Shown piece by piece: positions 1 through 4,829 of a DNA stretch of 7,260 nucleotides. Location of the stretch: assembly GCA_033856535.1 (NCBI GenBank), contig JAWVEV010000099.1, positions 1 through 7,260 on the forward strand, given 5' to 3'. Below the pieces are notes generated by a model. That model worked only from the letters and a program-made list of their open reading frames with translations. It made no database searches and was not told where the DNA came from. The DNA comes from JAWVEV01 sp033856535. Lineage in GTDB: Bacteria; Actinomycetota; Thermoleophilia; Miltoncostaeales; Miltoncostaeaceae. How positions within the stretch are numbered: position 1 is the first letter of the stretch; the number at the start of each line of letters is the position of its first letter. The translations under genes were made by a program, and so were the position numbers.

Positions 1-37
1 CCGCCGGCGTCAGCTTGGCGTTAGCGTGGAGCTTCAT
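1..37 (-). CDS. IS481-type transposase, N-terminal fragment cut by window edge
   Basis: Reading the minus strand from an ATG at 37-35 gives MKLHANAKLTPA before the window ends. This short run (M-x-x-H-x-N-A-x-L-T/S-P) is the typical beginning of IS481-family DDE transposases, just ahead of their N-terminal helix-turn-helix. The rest of the protein, including the rve/DDE catalytic core, would lie to the left of the window, so I cannot tell whether it is intact. No Shine-Dalgarno sequence precedes the ATG. The gene has the same orientation as the LuxR-type regulator, whose stop codon is 84 bp upstream. Identification rests on only 12 residues recognised from memory of the family. Confidence 0.7.
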   Translation of the reverse strand, partial: MKLHANAKLTPA

Positions 38-42
38 TCGGG

Positions 43-71
43 ACCGTCCTTGGGGATCGGAGTCTCAGCAA
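43..71 (-). promoter_or_regulatory. Possible transposase promoter
   Basis: On the minus strand, TTGCTG (71-66) is followed after exactly 17 bp by GACGGT (48-43), and the transposase ATG begins 5 bp further on. The -35 hexamer matches TTGACA at four of six positions. The -10 keeps only the A at position 2 and the T at position 6. If used, the transcript would be leaderless or nearly so, which fits the lack of a Shine-Dalgarno sequence. This is a weak call based on spacing alone. Confidence 0.25.
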
Positions 72-121
72 CCCCAATCCTCCAGGCGGTTCCGGATGAA
101 CAACGTGTTGGCGCCCCTCAA

Positions 122-1201
122 CTAGGCGGACGCGCCCGCGGCGCTGAGCACGCGCCGCGCGAGCTCGCCGCGGCTGCGCACGCCGACCTTGTCGAAGATG
201 GCCTTCAGGTGGTCCTGCACGGTGTAGGGGCTGATCACCAGGGCCCGCGCCACCTCGGCGGTGGTGGCGCCGAGCACCACCAGGCGGGCCACCTCGCGCT
301 CGCGCGCCGAGAGGCCGTAGGCCTCGACGATCAGCGGCGCGACGTCCGGCGCGCGCGCCGGCTCGATCACGACCGCGGCCGCGCCGCCCGCGCCCTCGCC
401 CTCCAGGGCGCACCCGTGCAGCACCAGCCAGCGCCCCGACGGCGTCCGCACCCGGGCGCGGGCGGGCTGGGCATCGGGACGGGCGTCCAGCGCCCGCGCC
501 GCGACCGCGCGCAGCGCGGCCGGCGCCCGCCGGTCGGCCGCCAGGCCGTCGTCCAGCGCGAGGGCCTCGAGCCACGCGCGCGCCGCCGGGCTCGCGGCGG
601 TCACCGTCCCGGCCGGGTCGACGAGGACCAGGGCCGGCGCGCCGCCGGGGCCGGCCGCCGGCTCGAGGGCCTCGACCAGCACCGCGCGGCGCAGGCCCTC
701 GGCGATCGGGCCGGCCACGCTGGCGAGGAAGCTCACGTCGGCCTGGCGGAAGTGCGGGAGGGGGCTCCGCCGTCCCAGCGAGACGACCCCCCAGCACGAG
801 CCGCCCACCGTGAAGGCGGCCCGCAGCTGGTCGCCCAGGAAGCCGAAGGCGCTCCCCACCTCGCGGTGCAGGCGGCTGCGGGTGAGGTCTCCTCCGGTCA
901 CCTCGGAGGCCGTCGCCACCGGGCGCAGCCCACGGGCGAGCCGGGCGAACGGGATGACGTCATCGTGGCCGTACTCGTTCTCGTAGAAGGCCGCGGCCGA
1001 GTCGCGCGGGAGCTCCTGCACGACCGCGCCGGTGATCACGACGGTCTCCGGGTCGACCGTCGCCCAGACCGCGCCGTCGTAGTTCACGACGGCCTGCACC
1101 TCGGCCGCGACCGCGCTCAGCAGGGCCGGCGCGTCGAGCCCGCTCGCGGCGAGCCCCACGATGCGCCGGCGCGCGCGCTCGGCGGCCGGGTCGCTCAGCA
1201 T
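122..1201 (-). CDS. LuxR-family transcriptional regulator with GAF-like sensor region
   Basis: A 359-residue regulator. Residues about 15-175 resemble the GAF-type sensor of actinobacterial GAF-LuxR proteins (YDGAVWATVDPET at 41-53, then a conserved FLGDQLRAAF-x-VGGSCWGVVSLGR stretch at 121-144). Residues about 187-282 form a smaller PAS-like segment. Residues 296-350 are a clear LuxR/GerE helix-turn-helix: LSAREREVARLVV, then ATTAEVARALVISPYTVQDHLK and the closing KVGVRSRGEL. There is no phosphoacceptor receiver domain or membrane segment, so it is probably a cytoplasmic one-component regulator. Its ligand is unknown. The start at 1201 is chosen because GGAGG lies 8 bp upstream. The open frame continues far upstream, but that part runs antisense to the NmrA-like gene. 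It is divergent from the NmrA-SnoaL operon across an 87-bp gap containing a palindrome, so it probably regulates that operon and possibly itself. An IS481-type element lies just downstream, yet the C-terminus has normal length after the HTH and looks intact. Confidence 0.93.
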   Translation of the reverse strand: MLSDPAAERARRRIVGLAASGLDAPALLSAVAAEVQAVVNYDGAVWATVDPETVVITGAVVQELPRDSAAAFYENEYGHDDVIPFARLARGLRPVATASEVTGGDLTRSRLHREVGSAFGFLGDQLRAAFTVGGSCWGVVSLGRRSPLPHFRQADVSFLASVAGPIAEGLRRAVLVEALEPAAGPGGAPALVLVDPAGTVTAASPAARAWLEALALDDGLAADRRAPAALRAVAARALDARPDAQPARARVRTPSGRWLVLHGCALEGEGAGGAAAVVIEPARAPDVAPLIVEAYGLSAREREVARLVVLGATTAEVARALVISPYTVQDHLKAIFDKVGVRSRGELARRVLSAAGASA

Positions 1202-1208
1202 GTCGCGA

Positions 1209-1214
1209 TCCTCC
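1209..1214 (-). promoter_or_regulatory. Ribosome binding site deciding the LuxR-type start
   Basis: On the minus strand GGAGGA occupies 1214-1209, leaving 8 bp between GGAGG and the ATG at 1201. It fixes the start inside an open frame that otherwise extends more than 1 kb further. This gene therefore has a normal leader, unlike the divergent NmrA-like gene. Confidence 0.8.
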
Positions 1215-1235
1215 GCCCCGCCGGCTGCGCTGACA

Positions 1236-1254
1236 ATCCCAGCCGGCCTGGGAT
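1236..1254. promoter_or_regulatory. 19-bp palindrome, candidate operator for the LuxR-type regulator
   Basis: The arms ATCCCAG (1236-1242) and CTGGGAT (1248-1254) are exact reverse complements around a CCGGC centre, so 16 of 18 non-central positions pair. The centre, 1245, is 44 bp upstream of the NmrA-like ATG, which also appears to be its transcription start. LuxR-type activators commonly bind 18-20 bp dyads next to the -35 region, and here the -35 region itself is poor, as expected for an activator-dependent promoter. On the other strand the site lies 35-53 bp upstream of the regulator's own ATG and touches a possible GATTGT -10 (1238-1233), which would suit autoregulation. The dyad is seen directly. 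The protein that binds it is inferred from gene arrangement. Confidence 0.6.
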
Positions 1255-1276
1255 ACCCGCCGCGGCCGGGCGGCAC

Positions 1277-1282
1277 TAGCCT
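1277..1282 (+). promoter_or_regulatory. -10 element of a leaderless promoter for the NmrA-like gene
   Basis: TAGCCT fits the TAnnnT form of actinobacterial -10 elements and ends 6 bp before the ATG at 1289, so transcription would begin at or next to the start codon. No Shine-Dalgarno sequence is present in the 25 bp before the ATG. No good -35 hexamer sits 16-18 bp upstream, and the 19-bp palindrome occupies the neighbouring position instead. The luciferase-like gene at 3394 has the same arrangement (TAGCGT, 6 bp, start codon). Confidence 0.55.
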
Positions 1283-1288
1283 CGCCGC

Positions 1289-2197
1289 ATGGCGATCCTG
1301 ATCCTCGGCGCGAGCGGCACGGTGGGCGGCGCGACGGCGCGCGCGCTGGCGCGGCTCGGCGCCGGTCCCGTGCGGTGCCTGGTGCGGGATCCCGCCCGCG
1401 CGGACGGGCTCGCCGGCCTCGGGCTCGAGGTGGCGATCGGAGACCTGGACGACCCGCCGAGCCTCGACCGCGCGCTCGCCGGGGCCGACCGGATGTTGCT
1501 GGTGGCGCCGCTCGGCCCCGACCTCGAGCGGCGCGAGGCGGCCGCGATCGCGGCGGCGTCCCGCGCGGGGGTCCGCCACGTCGTGAAGCTCTCCACGCTC
1601 GGGGTGGCCGAGGCCGGCCCCGGGCACGAGCCGCGCCCGTACCCGGCGCACCGCGCCGGCGAGCGGCGGCTGGAGCGCTCGGGGATGGCCTGGACCCACC
1701 TGCGCCCGGGGCCGTTCTTCCAGAACCTGCTGGCGCAGGCGCCGGCGATCCGGGCGGCCGGCGCGATCACGGCGGCCTGGGGGGAAGGCCGCCAAGCCTT
1801 CGTCGACGCGCGCGACGTGGCCGATGTCGCCGCGCGGGCGCTGGCCGACGACGGGCACGAGGGGCGCGCGTACGCCCTCACGGGCCCGGCCGCGCTCTCG
1901 GGCCGGGAGCTCGCGGCCGGGCTCTCCGCCGGCCTGGGGCGCCCCGTGGGCTACGCCGACGCGCCGCCCGAGGCCGTCGCCGCCGCGCTGCGGGCGCGAG
2001 GTATGCCGGAGTGGCTGGTCGGGGCGCTGCAGGAGGTCATGGCCCGCGTGCGGGCCGGGGCGCCGGCGCCGGTCGGCGACGGCGTGGAGCAGGTCTGCGG
2101 CCGCCGGCCGCGGTCCGTCGAGGAGTTCGCGCGGGACCACGCCGAGGCGTTCGGCGTCGCCCTCGCGGGCGCGAGCGGGAGGTCGGGCGATGGGTGA
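1289..2197 (+). CDS. NmrA-like NAD(P)-binding protein (atypical SDR family)
   Basis: A 302-residue Rossmann-fold protein of the NmrA/QOR2-like atypical short-chain dehydrogenase group. The dinucleotide-binding loop GASGTVGG is at residues 7-14, followed by the VRDP stretch (32-35), which in this family helps select NADP(H), and GDLDDP (51-56). HVVKLSTLGV (97-106), the H-x-x-x-E-x-x-L-x-x-SG segment with THLRPGPFFQN (136-146), and FVDARDVADVAARAL (171-185) are family hallmarks. There is no classic YxxxK pair at the usual place, so it may be a quinone-type reductase or a redox sensor. Its substrate cannot be read from sequence. It is the first gene of an operon and overlaps the SnoaL-like gene by 8 bp. 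Its promoter looks leaderless and faces the divergent LuxR-type regulator. Confidence 0.9.
   Translation: MAILILGASGTVGGATARALARLGAGPVRCLVRDPARADGLAGLGLEVAIGDLDDPPSLDRALAGADRMLLVAPLGPDLERREAAAIAAASRAGVRHVVKLSTLGVAEAGPGHEPRPYPAHRAGERRLERSGMAWTHLRPGPFFQNLLAQAPAIRAAGAITAAWGEGRQAFVDARDVADVAARALADDGHEGRAYALTGPAALSGRELAAGLSAGLGRPVGYADAPPEAVAAALRARGMPEWLVGALQEVMARVRAGAPAPVGDGVEQVCGRRPRSVEEFARDHAEAFGVALAGASGRSGDG
2177..2182 (+). promoter_or_regulatory. Ribosome binding site for the first SnoaL-like gene
   Basis: GGGAGG lies inside the last codons of the NmrA-like gene, 7 bp before the ATG at 2190. It decides this start over the longer open frame running upstream, and shows that the downstream gene has its own initiation signal despite the overlap. 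Confidence 0.8.
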
Positions 2198-2579
2198 GAA
2201 CGGCGAGCGGGTGCGGCGGTTCTTCGAGGCGGCCGGGCGAGGCGACCCCGACGCCCTGGACGTGCTCGATCCGGACGTCGAGTTCGCGATGCCGGAGGTC
2301 CTGCCCCACGGCGGCGTCATCCGCGGCCGCGACGCGGTCGGGGCCTACTTCGGCGAGGTGCAGGGGCGCTGGGACGACTTCCGGGCGCTGGCCGACGACG
2401 TGATCGACGGCGGGGACCGCGTCGTCGCGGTGGGCCGGTTCTGCGGCCGGCCGAAGGTCAGCGGCCGCTACGTCGAGATCCCGTTCGCCCTCGTCTACAC
2501 CTTCCGCGGCGAGCGGGCGGTCCGGGTGGACGAGCACGTCGACACCGCGATGCTGCTCAGGGCGCTGTCAGGCGACTAA
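2190..2579 (+). CDS. SnoaL-like (NTF2-fold) protein, operon partner of the NmrA-like gene
   Basis: A 129-residue protein of the SnoaL/ketosteroid-isomerase-like superfamily. The usual features are present: an N-terminal helix VRRFFEAAGRGDPDAL (8-23), LDPDVEFAMPEVLPHGGVIRGRDAVGAYF (26-54) forming the cone entrance, then beta strands ending in the pattern ALVYTFRGERAVRVDEHVD (100-118). Members isomerise, cyclise or hydrolyse small hydrophobic molecules, but many have no known reaction and none can be assigned here. There is no signal peptide, so it is cytoplasmic. The gene begins 8 bp before the end of the NmrA-like gene, so the two are co-transcribed and probably act on related molecules. Its TAA stop overlaps the TAG stop of the opposing luciferase-like gene. 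Confidence 0.88.
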   Translation: MGENGERVRRFFEAAGRGDPDALDVLDPDVEFAMPEVLPHGGVIRGRDAVGAYFGEVQGRWDDFRALADDVIDGGDRVVAVGRFCGRPKVSGRYVEIPFALVYTFRGERAVRVDEHVDTAMLLRALSGD

Positions 2580-3394
2580 CGGCGCAGCGCCGCCAGCTCG
2601 ACCGCCTGCTCGGCGAAGCGCTCCTCGAAGCGCGGCAGGTCGACCAGCAGGTGGTCGACGCCCAGGTCGCGCAGCGCCGGCAGCAGCGCGGCGGCGCCGT
2701 CCGGGTCGGTACGCGCCCGCACCGAGACCGTGAAGCCCTCGCGGCTCCGGTCCTCGCGGGCGAGCGCCGCGTCCAGCGCCGCGAGCCGTTCGCGCAGGCG
2801 GTCCGGGTCGCTGAGGGTGGTGTGCCAAGCGTCGCCGAGCCGCGCGGCGCGGGCGATGCCGGCGTCCGAGTTGCCTCCCACCCACACCGGCGGCCCGCCG
2901 GGCCGGGCGGGGCCGGGCCGCACGCCCATGCCCGTGAAGCGGGTGTAGCGGCCCTCGAAGCGGTCCTCCCCGCGCCAGAGCGCGCGGCAGACCGCGATCG
3001 CCTCGTCGGTGCGGGCGCCGCGCTCCCGGAAGGACAGCCCGAGTGCGGCGAACTCCGCCGGCATCCAGCCCGAGGCGATGCCGGCGATGACGCGGCCGCC
3101 CGAAAGGGCGTCGAGGCTGGCCAGGGCGGCGGCCAGCAGGGCCGGCGGCCGGTAGGGCGCAACCAGCACCGAGGTGCCCAGGCCGACGCGCGAGGTCGCG
3201 GCCGCGGCCCAGCCCAGCACGGCCAGCGGCTCGTGGAAGGCCGCCGGCGGCCGGGTGCTGCCCGTCGGGAGGATCACGTGGTCCGAGACCCAGACGTCGT
3301 CGAGGCCGGCGGCCTCGGCCGCCCGGGCCGCCTCGGCCACCTGGGCGCCGGTGACCGGCTCGCGGAACTGGGGCAGGTGGACGCCGATGCGCAC
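2576..3394 (-). CDS. Luciferase-like F420-dependent oxidoreductase
   Basis: A 272-residue TIM-barrel protein of the bacterial luciferase-like (LLM) superfamily, closest in pattern to the F420-dependent Rv2161c-type group. Visible landmarks are MRIGVHLPQF at the N-terminus, VWVSDHVILP (34-43), VGLGTSVLVAPYRPP (70-84), LDALSGGRVIAGIASGWMPAEFAALG (94-119), RGARTDEAI (125-133), and PVWVGGNSD (169-177) followed by GDAWHTT (187-193). These match the family along the whole length, so it should be complete and soluble. The cofactor is most likely F420 by family, though FMN cannot be excluded, and the substrate is unknown. The start is a GTG at 3394, six bases after a TAGCGT -10 element and without a Shine-Dalgarno sequence. 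It converges on the NmrA-SnoaL operon, with stop codons overlapping by 4 bp. Confidence 0.9.
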   Translation of the reverse strand: MRIGVHLPQFREPVTGAQVAEAARAAEAAGLDDVWVSDHVILPTGSTRPPAAFHEPLAVLGWAAAATSRVGLGTSVLVAPYRPPALLAAALASLDALSGGRVIAGIASGWMPAEFAALGLSFRERGARTDEAIAVCRALWRGEDRFEGRYTRFTGMGVRPGPARPGGPPVWVGGNSDAGIARAARLGDAWHTTLSDPDRLRERLAALDAALAREDRSREGFTVSVRARTDPDGAAALLPALRDLGVDHLLVDLPRFEERFAEQAVELAALRR

Positions 3395-3400
3395 GGCGCC

Positions 3401-3406
3401 ACGCTA
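3401..3406 (-). promoter_or_regulatory. -10 element of a leaderless promoter for the luciferase-like gene
   Basis: On the minus strand TAGCGT (3406-3401) is followed by 6 bp and then the GTG start at 3394. No Shine-Dalgarno sequence lies in between, and no convincing -35 hexamer is seen 16-19 bp upstream. The element sits in an 8-bp palindrome, CGCTAGCG. Motif and spacing match the NmrA-like promoter at 1277-1282, which supports both calls. Confidence 0.5.
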
Positions 3407-3469
3407 GCGAGACGATCTGCGGTGGCGGTGACCCTGGCGCCCCGGCGGCCCGTGACGGATGCTCCCCGG

Positions 3470-3488
3470 GGCGGCCGCGGGGGCCGCC
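3470..3488 (+). promoter_or_regulatory. GC hairpin in the leader of the second SnoaL-like gene
   Basis: GGCGGCC (3470-3476) and GGCCGCC (3482-3488) pair perfectly around a 5-base loop, ending 9 bp before the ribosome binding site. A weak -10 candidate, GATGCT at 3458-3463, would place the transcript start at about 3470, putting the hairpin at the very 5' end of the mRNA. It could stabilise the message or be a chance product of high GC content. The remaining 116-bp divergent gap (3395-3510) holds nothing else I can name apart from the luciferase-like promoter and the ribosome binding site. Confidence 0.3.
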
Positions 3489-3497
3489 GCGACCACC

Positions 3498-3505
3498 GGG
3501 AGGGG
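3498..3505 (+). promoter_or_regulatory. Ribosome binding site for the second SnoaL-like gene
   Basis: GGGAGGGG lies just upstream of the ATG at 3511, with 7 bp between GGAGG and the start codon. It supports this start. Confidence 0.75.
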
Positions 3506-3510
3506 ATCGG

Positions 3511-3858
3511 ATGAGCACGCAAGCGGTACTGGACCGCCACCTGCAGGCCTTCGGCGACGGCGACGTCGCGGCGGCGGTCGCCGACTACTCCGAGGACTCG
3601 ATCTTCATCTCGCCGCGGGGCGTGGTGCGCGGCGCCTCCGCGATGCGGTCGGTCTTCGAGGAGCTGTTCTCGGGCCTGTTCAAGCCCGGCACCTACGAGT
3701 TCACGATGGACGCGGCCACCGTGGAGGGCGACCTCGCCGTGATCGTGTGGCATGCCACCGGCGACGCGGCGGACGTCCCCTTCGGGACCGACACCTTCGT
3801 GATCGAGGGCGAGAAGATCGTCCGCCACACCTTCGCGGGACAGATCAACCCGAAGTAG
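3511..3858 (+). CDS. SnoaL-like (NTF2-fold) small protein
   Basis: A 115-residue single-domain protein with the NTF2/SnoaL-like layout. It has an N-terminal helix VLDRHLQAFGDGDVAAAVADYSEDSIFISP (6-35), GVVRGASAMRSVFEELF (37-53) as the second and third helices, and a curved sheet through TMDAATVEGDLAVIVWHATGD (65-85), GTDTFVIEGEKIVRHTFAGQINPK (92-115). The T-F-V-I-x-x-x-K-I-x-x-H ending is typical of stress- or steroid-isomerase-like members. The function cannot be assigned. It shares the fold with the SnoaL-like protein at 2190-2579, but the sequences differ enough that recent duplication is unlikely. It is a single-gene unit with its own ribosome binding site and a strong hairpin 6 bp after its stop. 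Confidence 0.88.
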   Translation: MSTQAVLDRHLQAFGDGDVAAAVADYSEDSIFISPRGVVRGASAMRSVFEELFSGLFKPGTYEFTMDAATVEGDLAVIVWHATGDAADVPFGTDTFVIEGEKIVRHTFAGQINPK

Positions 3859-3864
3859 CACCGG

Positions 3865-3896
3865 GCCCGCGGGGGGCGGGGCGGCCCCCCGCGGGC
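3865..3896. terminator. Bidirectional hairpin terminator between convergent genes
   Basis: A perfect 13-bp stem (3865-3877 with 3884-3896, beginning GCCCGCGGGG) closes a 6-base loop at 3878-3883. It fills the 45-bp space between the stop of the SnoaL-like gene (3858) and the stop of the opposing small barrel protein (3904), so it can end both transcripts. There is no T-tract on either side, as is frequent for terminators in high-GC actinobacteria. The stem is seen directly; its activity is inferred. Confidence 0.8.
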
Positions 3897-3903
3897 GGCG
3901 CGC

Positions 3904-4200
3904 TCAGCCCGCGCGCATCTCCGCGCCGACCTCGTAGAACTCGACCGAGGCCCGCTGCGCCAGCGTGCCGGGGGGCGGGCTCATCCCGTTCAGGGTCGCG
4001 TCGCCGGTCCGCATGTCCGCCTCGGTCTCGTAAAGGCTGATCGCCAGCGTGCGACCGGCGTCAGGGTCGATCAGCAGCAGGAACCCGACCGCCGGCACTC
4101 CCTCGGGCGGCCCCTGCTCGCCCTGCTCCTTGATCGCCGCGACCCCTCGCCGGATCCCCTCGGCGTCCCCGCCCTCGAACCTCGCGACTCGTGCGTACAT
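3904..4200 (-). CDS. Small dimeric alpha/beta-barrel protein (ABM-like)
   Basis: A 98-residue protein of a type common in actinobacteria and related to antibiotic-biosynthesis-monooxygenase/EthD-like ferredoxin folds. It begins MYARVARFEGGD, has a first helix (about 12-25), the conserved stretch PPEGVPAVGFLLLIDPDAGRT (31-51), the strand LAISLYETEADMRTGDATLNGMSPP (52-76) and a final strand RASVEFYEVGAEM (83-95). Related proteins form dimers with a cavity at the sheet face. Some are monooxygenases, but most of this subgroup have no known reaction, and I cannot identify catalytic residues. A very strong ribosome binding site precedes the ATG. It lies downstream of mug on the same strand with a 74-bp gap, so it may have its own promoter, although TTGCCG (4260-4255) with TTCACT 17 bp later is only a weak candidate. 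Confidence 0.82.
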   Translation of the reverse strand: MYARVARFEGGDAEGIRRGVAAIKEQGEQGPPEGVPAVGFLLLIDPDAGRTLAISLYETEADMRTGDATLNGMSPPPGTLAQRASVEFYEVGAEMRAG

Positions 4201-4203
4201 GCG

Positions 4204-4211
4204 TCACCTCC
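4204..4211 (-). promoter_or_regulatory. Near-ideal ribosome binding site for the ABM-like gene
   Basis: On the minus strand GGAGGTGA (4211-4204) is an eight-base match to the anti-Shine-Dalgarno sequence, with 6 bp between GGAGG and the ATG at 4200. It is the strongest such signal in the window and suggests high translation of this small protein. Confidence 0.85.
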
Positions 4212-4274
4212 GGCCGGCGTTGTCGCCCCCGAGTGAACGACATGCCGCCCCCGCCGGCAAGCGCGCGGGCCCGC

Positions 4275-4829
4275 CTACACCAGCGCCGCGCGCAGCTCGC
4301 CGAAGGCGGCCACCAGGTCCGGCAGCTGGTAGGTCGCCTGGAGGCCGCTGGGGTTCGGCAGCAGCCAGAGCAGGGCGCCGGCCAGGTCCTCCGGCTGGCG
4401 GCCGATCGCGGCCTTCGGCCGGCGGAACGCGGTGCGGTACGCGCCCATCCCGACCACGGCCACGGCGCGCGGGCGGTGGCGGGCGGCCTTGGCCTCGAGC
4501 GCGGCCGCGCCGGCCCTCAGCTCCTCGGCCGTCAGCTCGGCGGCCGCCGCGGTGCTCCGCGGCACCAGGTTGGTGACGCCGAGGCCGAGCCCGAGCAGCT
4601 CGCCCTTCTCCCACGGCGCCAATTGGCGCGGCGTGAAGCCGGACCGGTGCAGGACCGGCCAGAAGCGATTGCCCGGCCGGGCGAAGTGGTCCCCCGTGGC
4701 GCCGGACCACAGGCCCGGGTTGATGCCGCAGAAGAGGACGTCCAGGTCGTCGGCGATCACGTCGGGGATCGCCACGCCGTACGCGGCCTCGAGGTCGGCC
4801 TTGGTGGGACGGGGAGGGGGAGCGCTCAC
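4275..4829 (-). CDS. mug: Mug-type G/U mismatch-specific uracil DNA glycosylase
   Basis: A 184-residue DNA repair enzyme of uracil-DNA glycosylase family 2. It removes uracil, ethenocytosine and related damaged bases from mispairs to start base excision repair. Motif 1, GINPGLWSG (35-43), carries the catalytic-loop Asn (N37). FARPGNRFWPVL (49-60) matches the family's phosphate-contact and base-stacking region, GVTNLVPRST (84-93) is conserved, and motif 2, NPSGLQA (159-165), supplies the intercalation loop. Length and motif order agree with E. coli Mug. The start is a GTG at 4829 that overlaps the TGA stop of the MOSC gene as GTGA, with no good Shine-Dalgarno sequence, so translation probably depends on ribosomes finishing the MOSC gene. 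The nearly contiguous 3' gap of 74 bp contains only weak repeats. Confidence in the family is high; the preferred substrate is inferred. Confidence 0.95.
   Translation of the reverse strand: MSAPPPRPTKADLEAAYGVAIPDVIADDLDVLFCGINPGLWSGATGDHFARPGNRFWPVLHRSGFTPRQLAPWEKGELLGLGLGVTNLVPRSTAAAAELTAEELRAGAAALEAKAARHRPRAVAVVGMGAYRTAFRRPKAAIGRQPEDLAGALLWLLPNPSGLQATYQLPDLVAAFGELRAALV

Larger units (their letters stand above)
1..102 (-). mobile_element. Probable end of an IS481-type insertion sequence (partial)
   Basis: The transposase start at 37 is preceded, on the minus strand, by about 65 bp of non-coding DNA that is visibly less GC-rich than the rest of the window. A TGTTCATCC-type sequence begins at about 102 and reads toward the transposase. 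TGT-beginning termini are usual for this family, so 102 is my best guess for the outer edge. The boundary is uncertain by several bases because the other terminal repeat and the target duplication are outside the window. The leader also contains a 6-bp inverted repeat (TTGGGG at 50-55, CCCCAA at 72-77). The element sits about 20 bp past the stop codon of the LuxR-type gene and does not obviously disrupt it. Confidence 0.45.

Noticed and set aside
107..122. GTTG/CAAC repeat as a terminator for the LuxR-type gene
   Set aside because: Only four paired bases, and it sits at the uncertain IS junction.
26..1279. A long open frame on the plus strand opposite the LuxR-type gene, and similar antisense frames elsewhere
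   Set aside because: Its translation is low-complexity Arg/Ala/Gly-rich with no domain pattern, as expected from the GC-rich third positions of the true gene on the other strand.
1771..1800. Two competing inverted repeats (8-bp and 5-bp arms) inside the NmrA-like gene
   Set aside because: They lie within well-conserved coding sequence of a GC-rich gene, and no leader or attenuator context exists there.
1202..2320. Extension of the LuxR-type protein upstream to about 730 residues
   Set aside because: The extension is antisense to the NmrA-like and SnoaL-like genes, and a ribosome binding site marks the start at 1201.
1289..4200. A polyketide-type biosynthetic cluster, suggested by two SnoaL folds, an ABM-like protein and a luciferase-like enzyme
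   Set aside because: There is no synthase, ligase or carrier protein, the genes lie in separate convergent and divergent units, and all four families are common outside such clusters.
4243..4274. A 5-bp stem at 4243-4259 and a 10-bp palindrome at 4265-4274 as terminator of mug
   Set aside because: The stem is too short and the palindrome has no loop. Both are expected by chance at this GC content.
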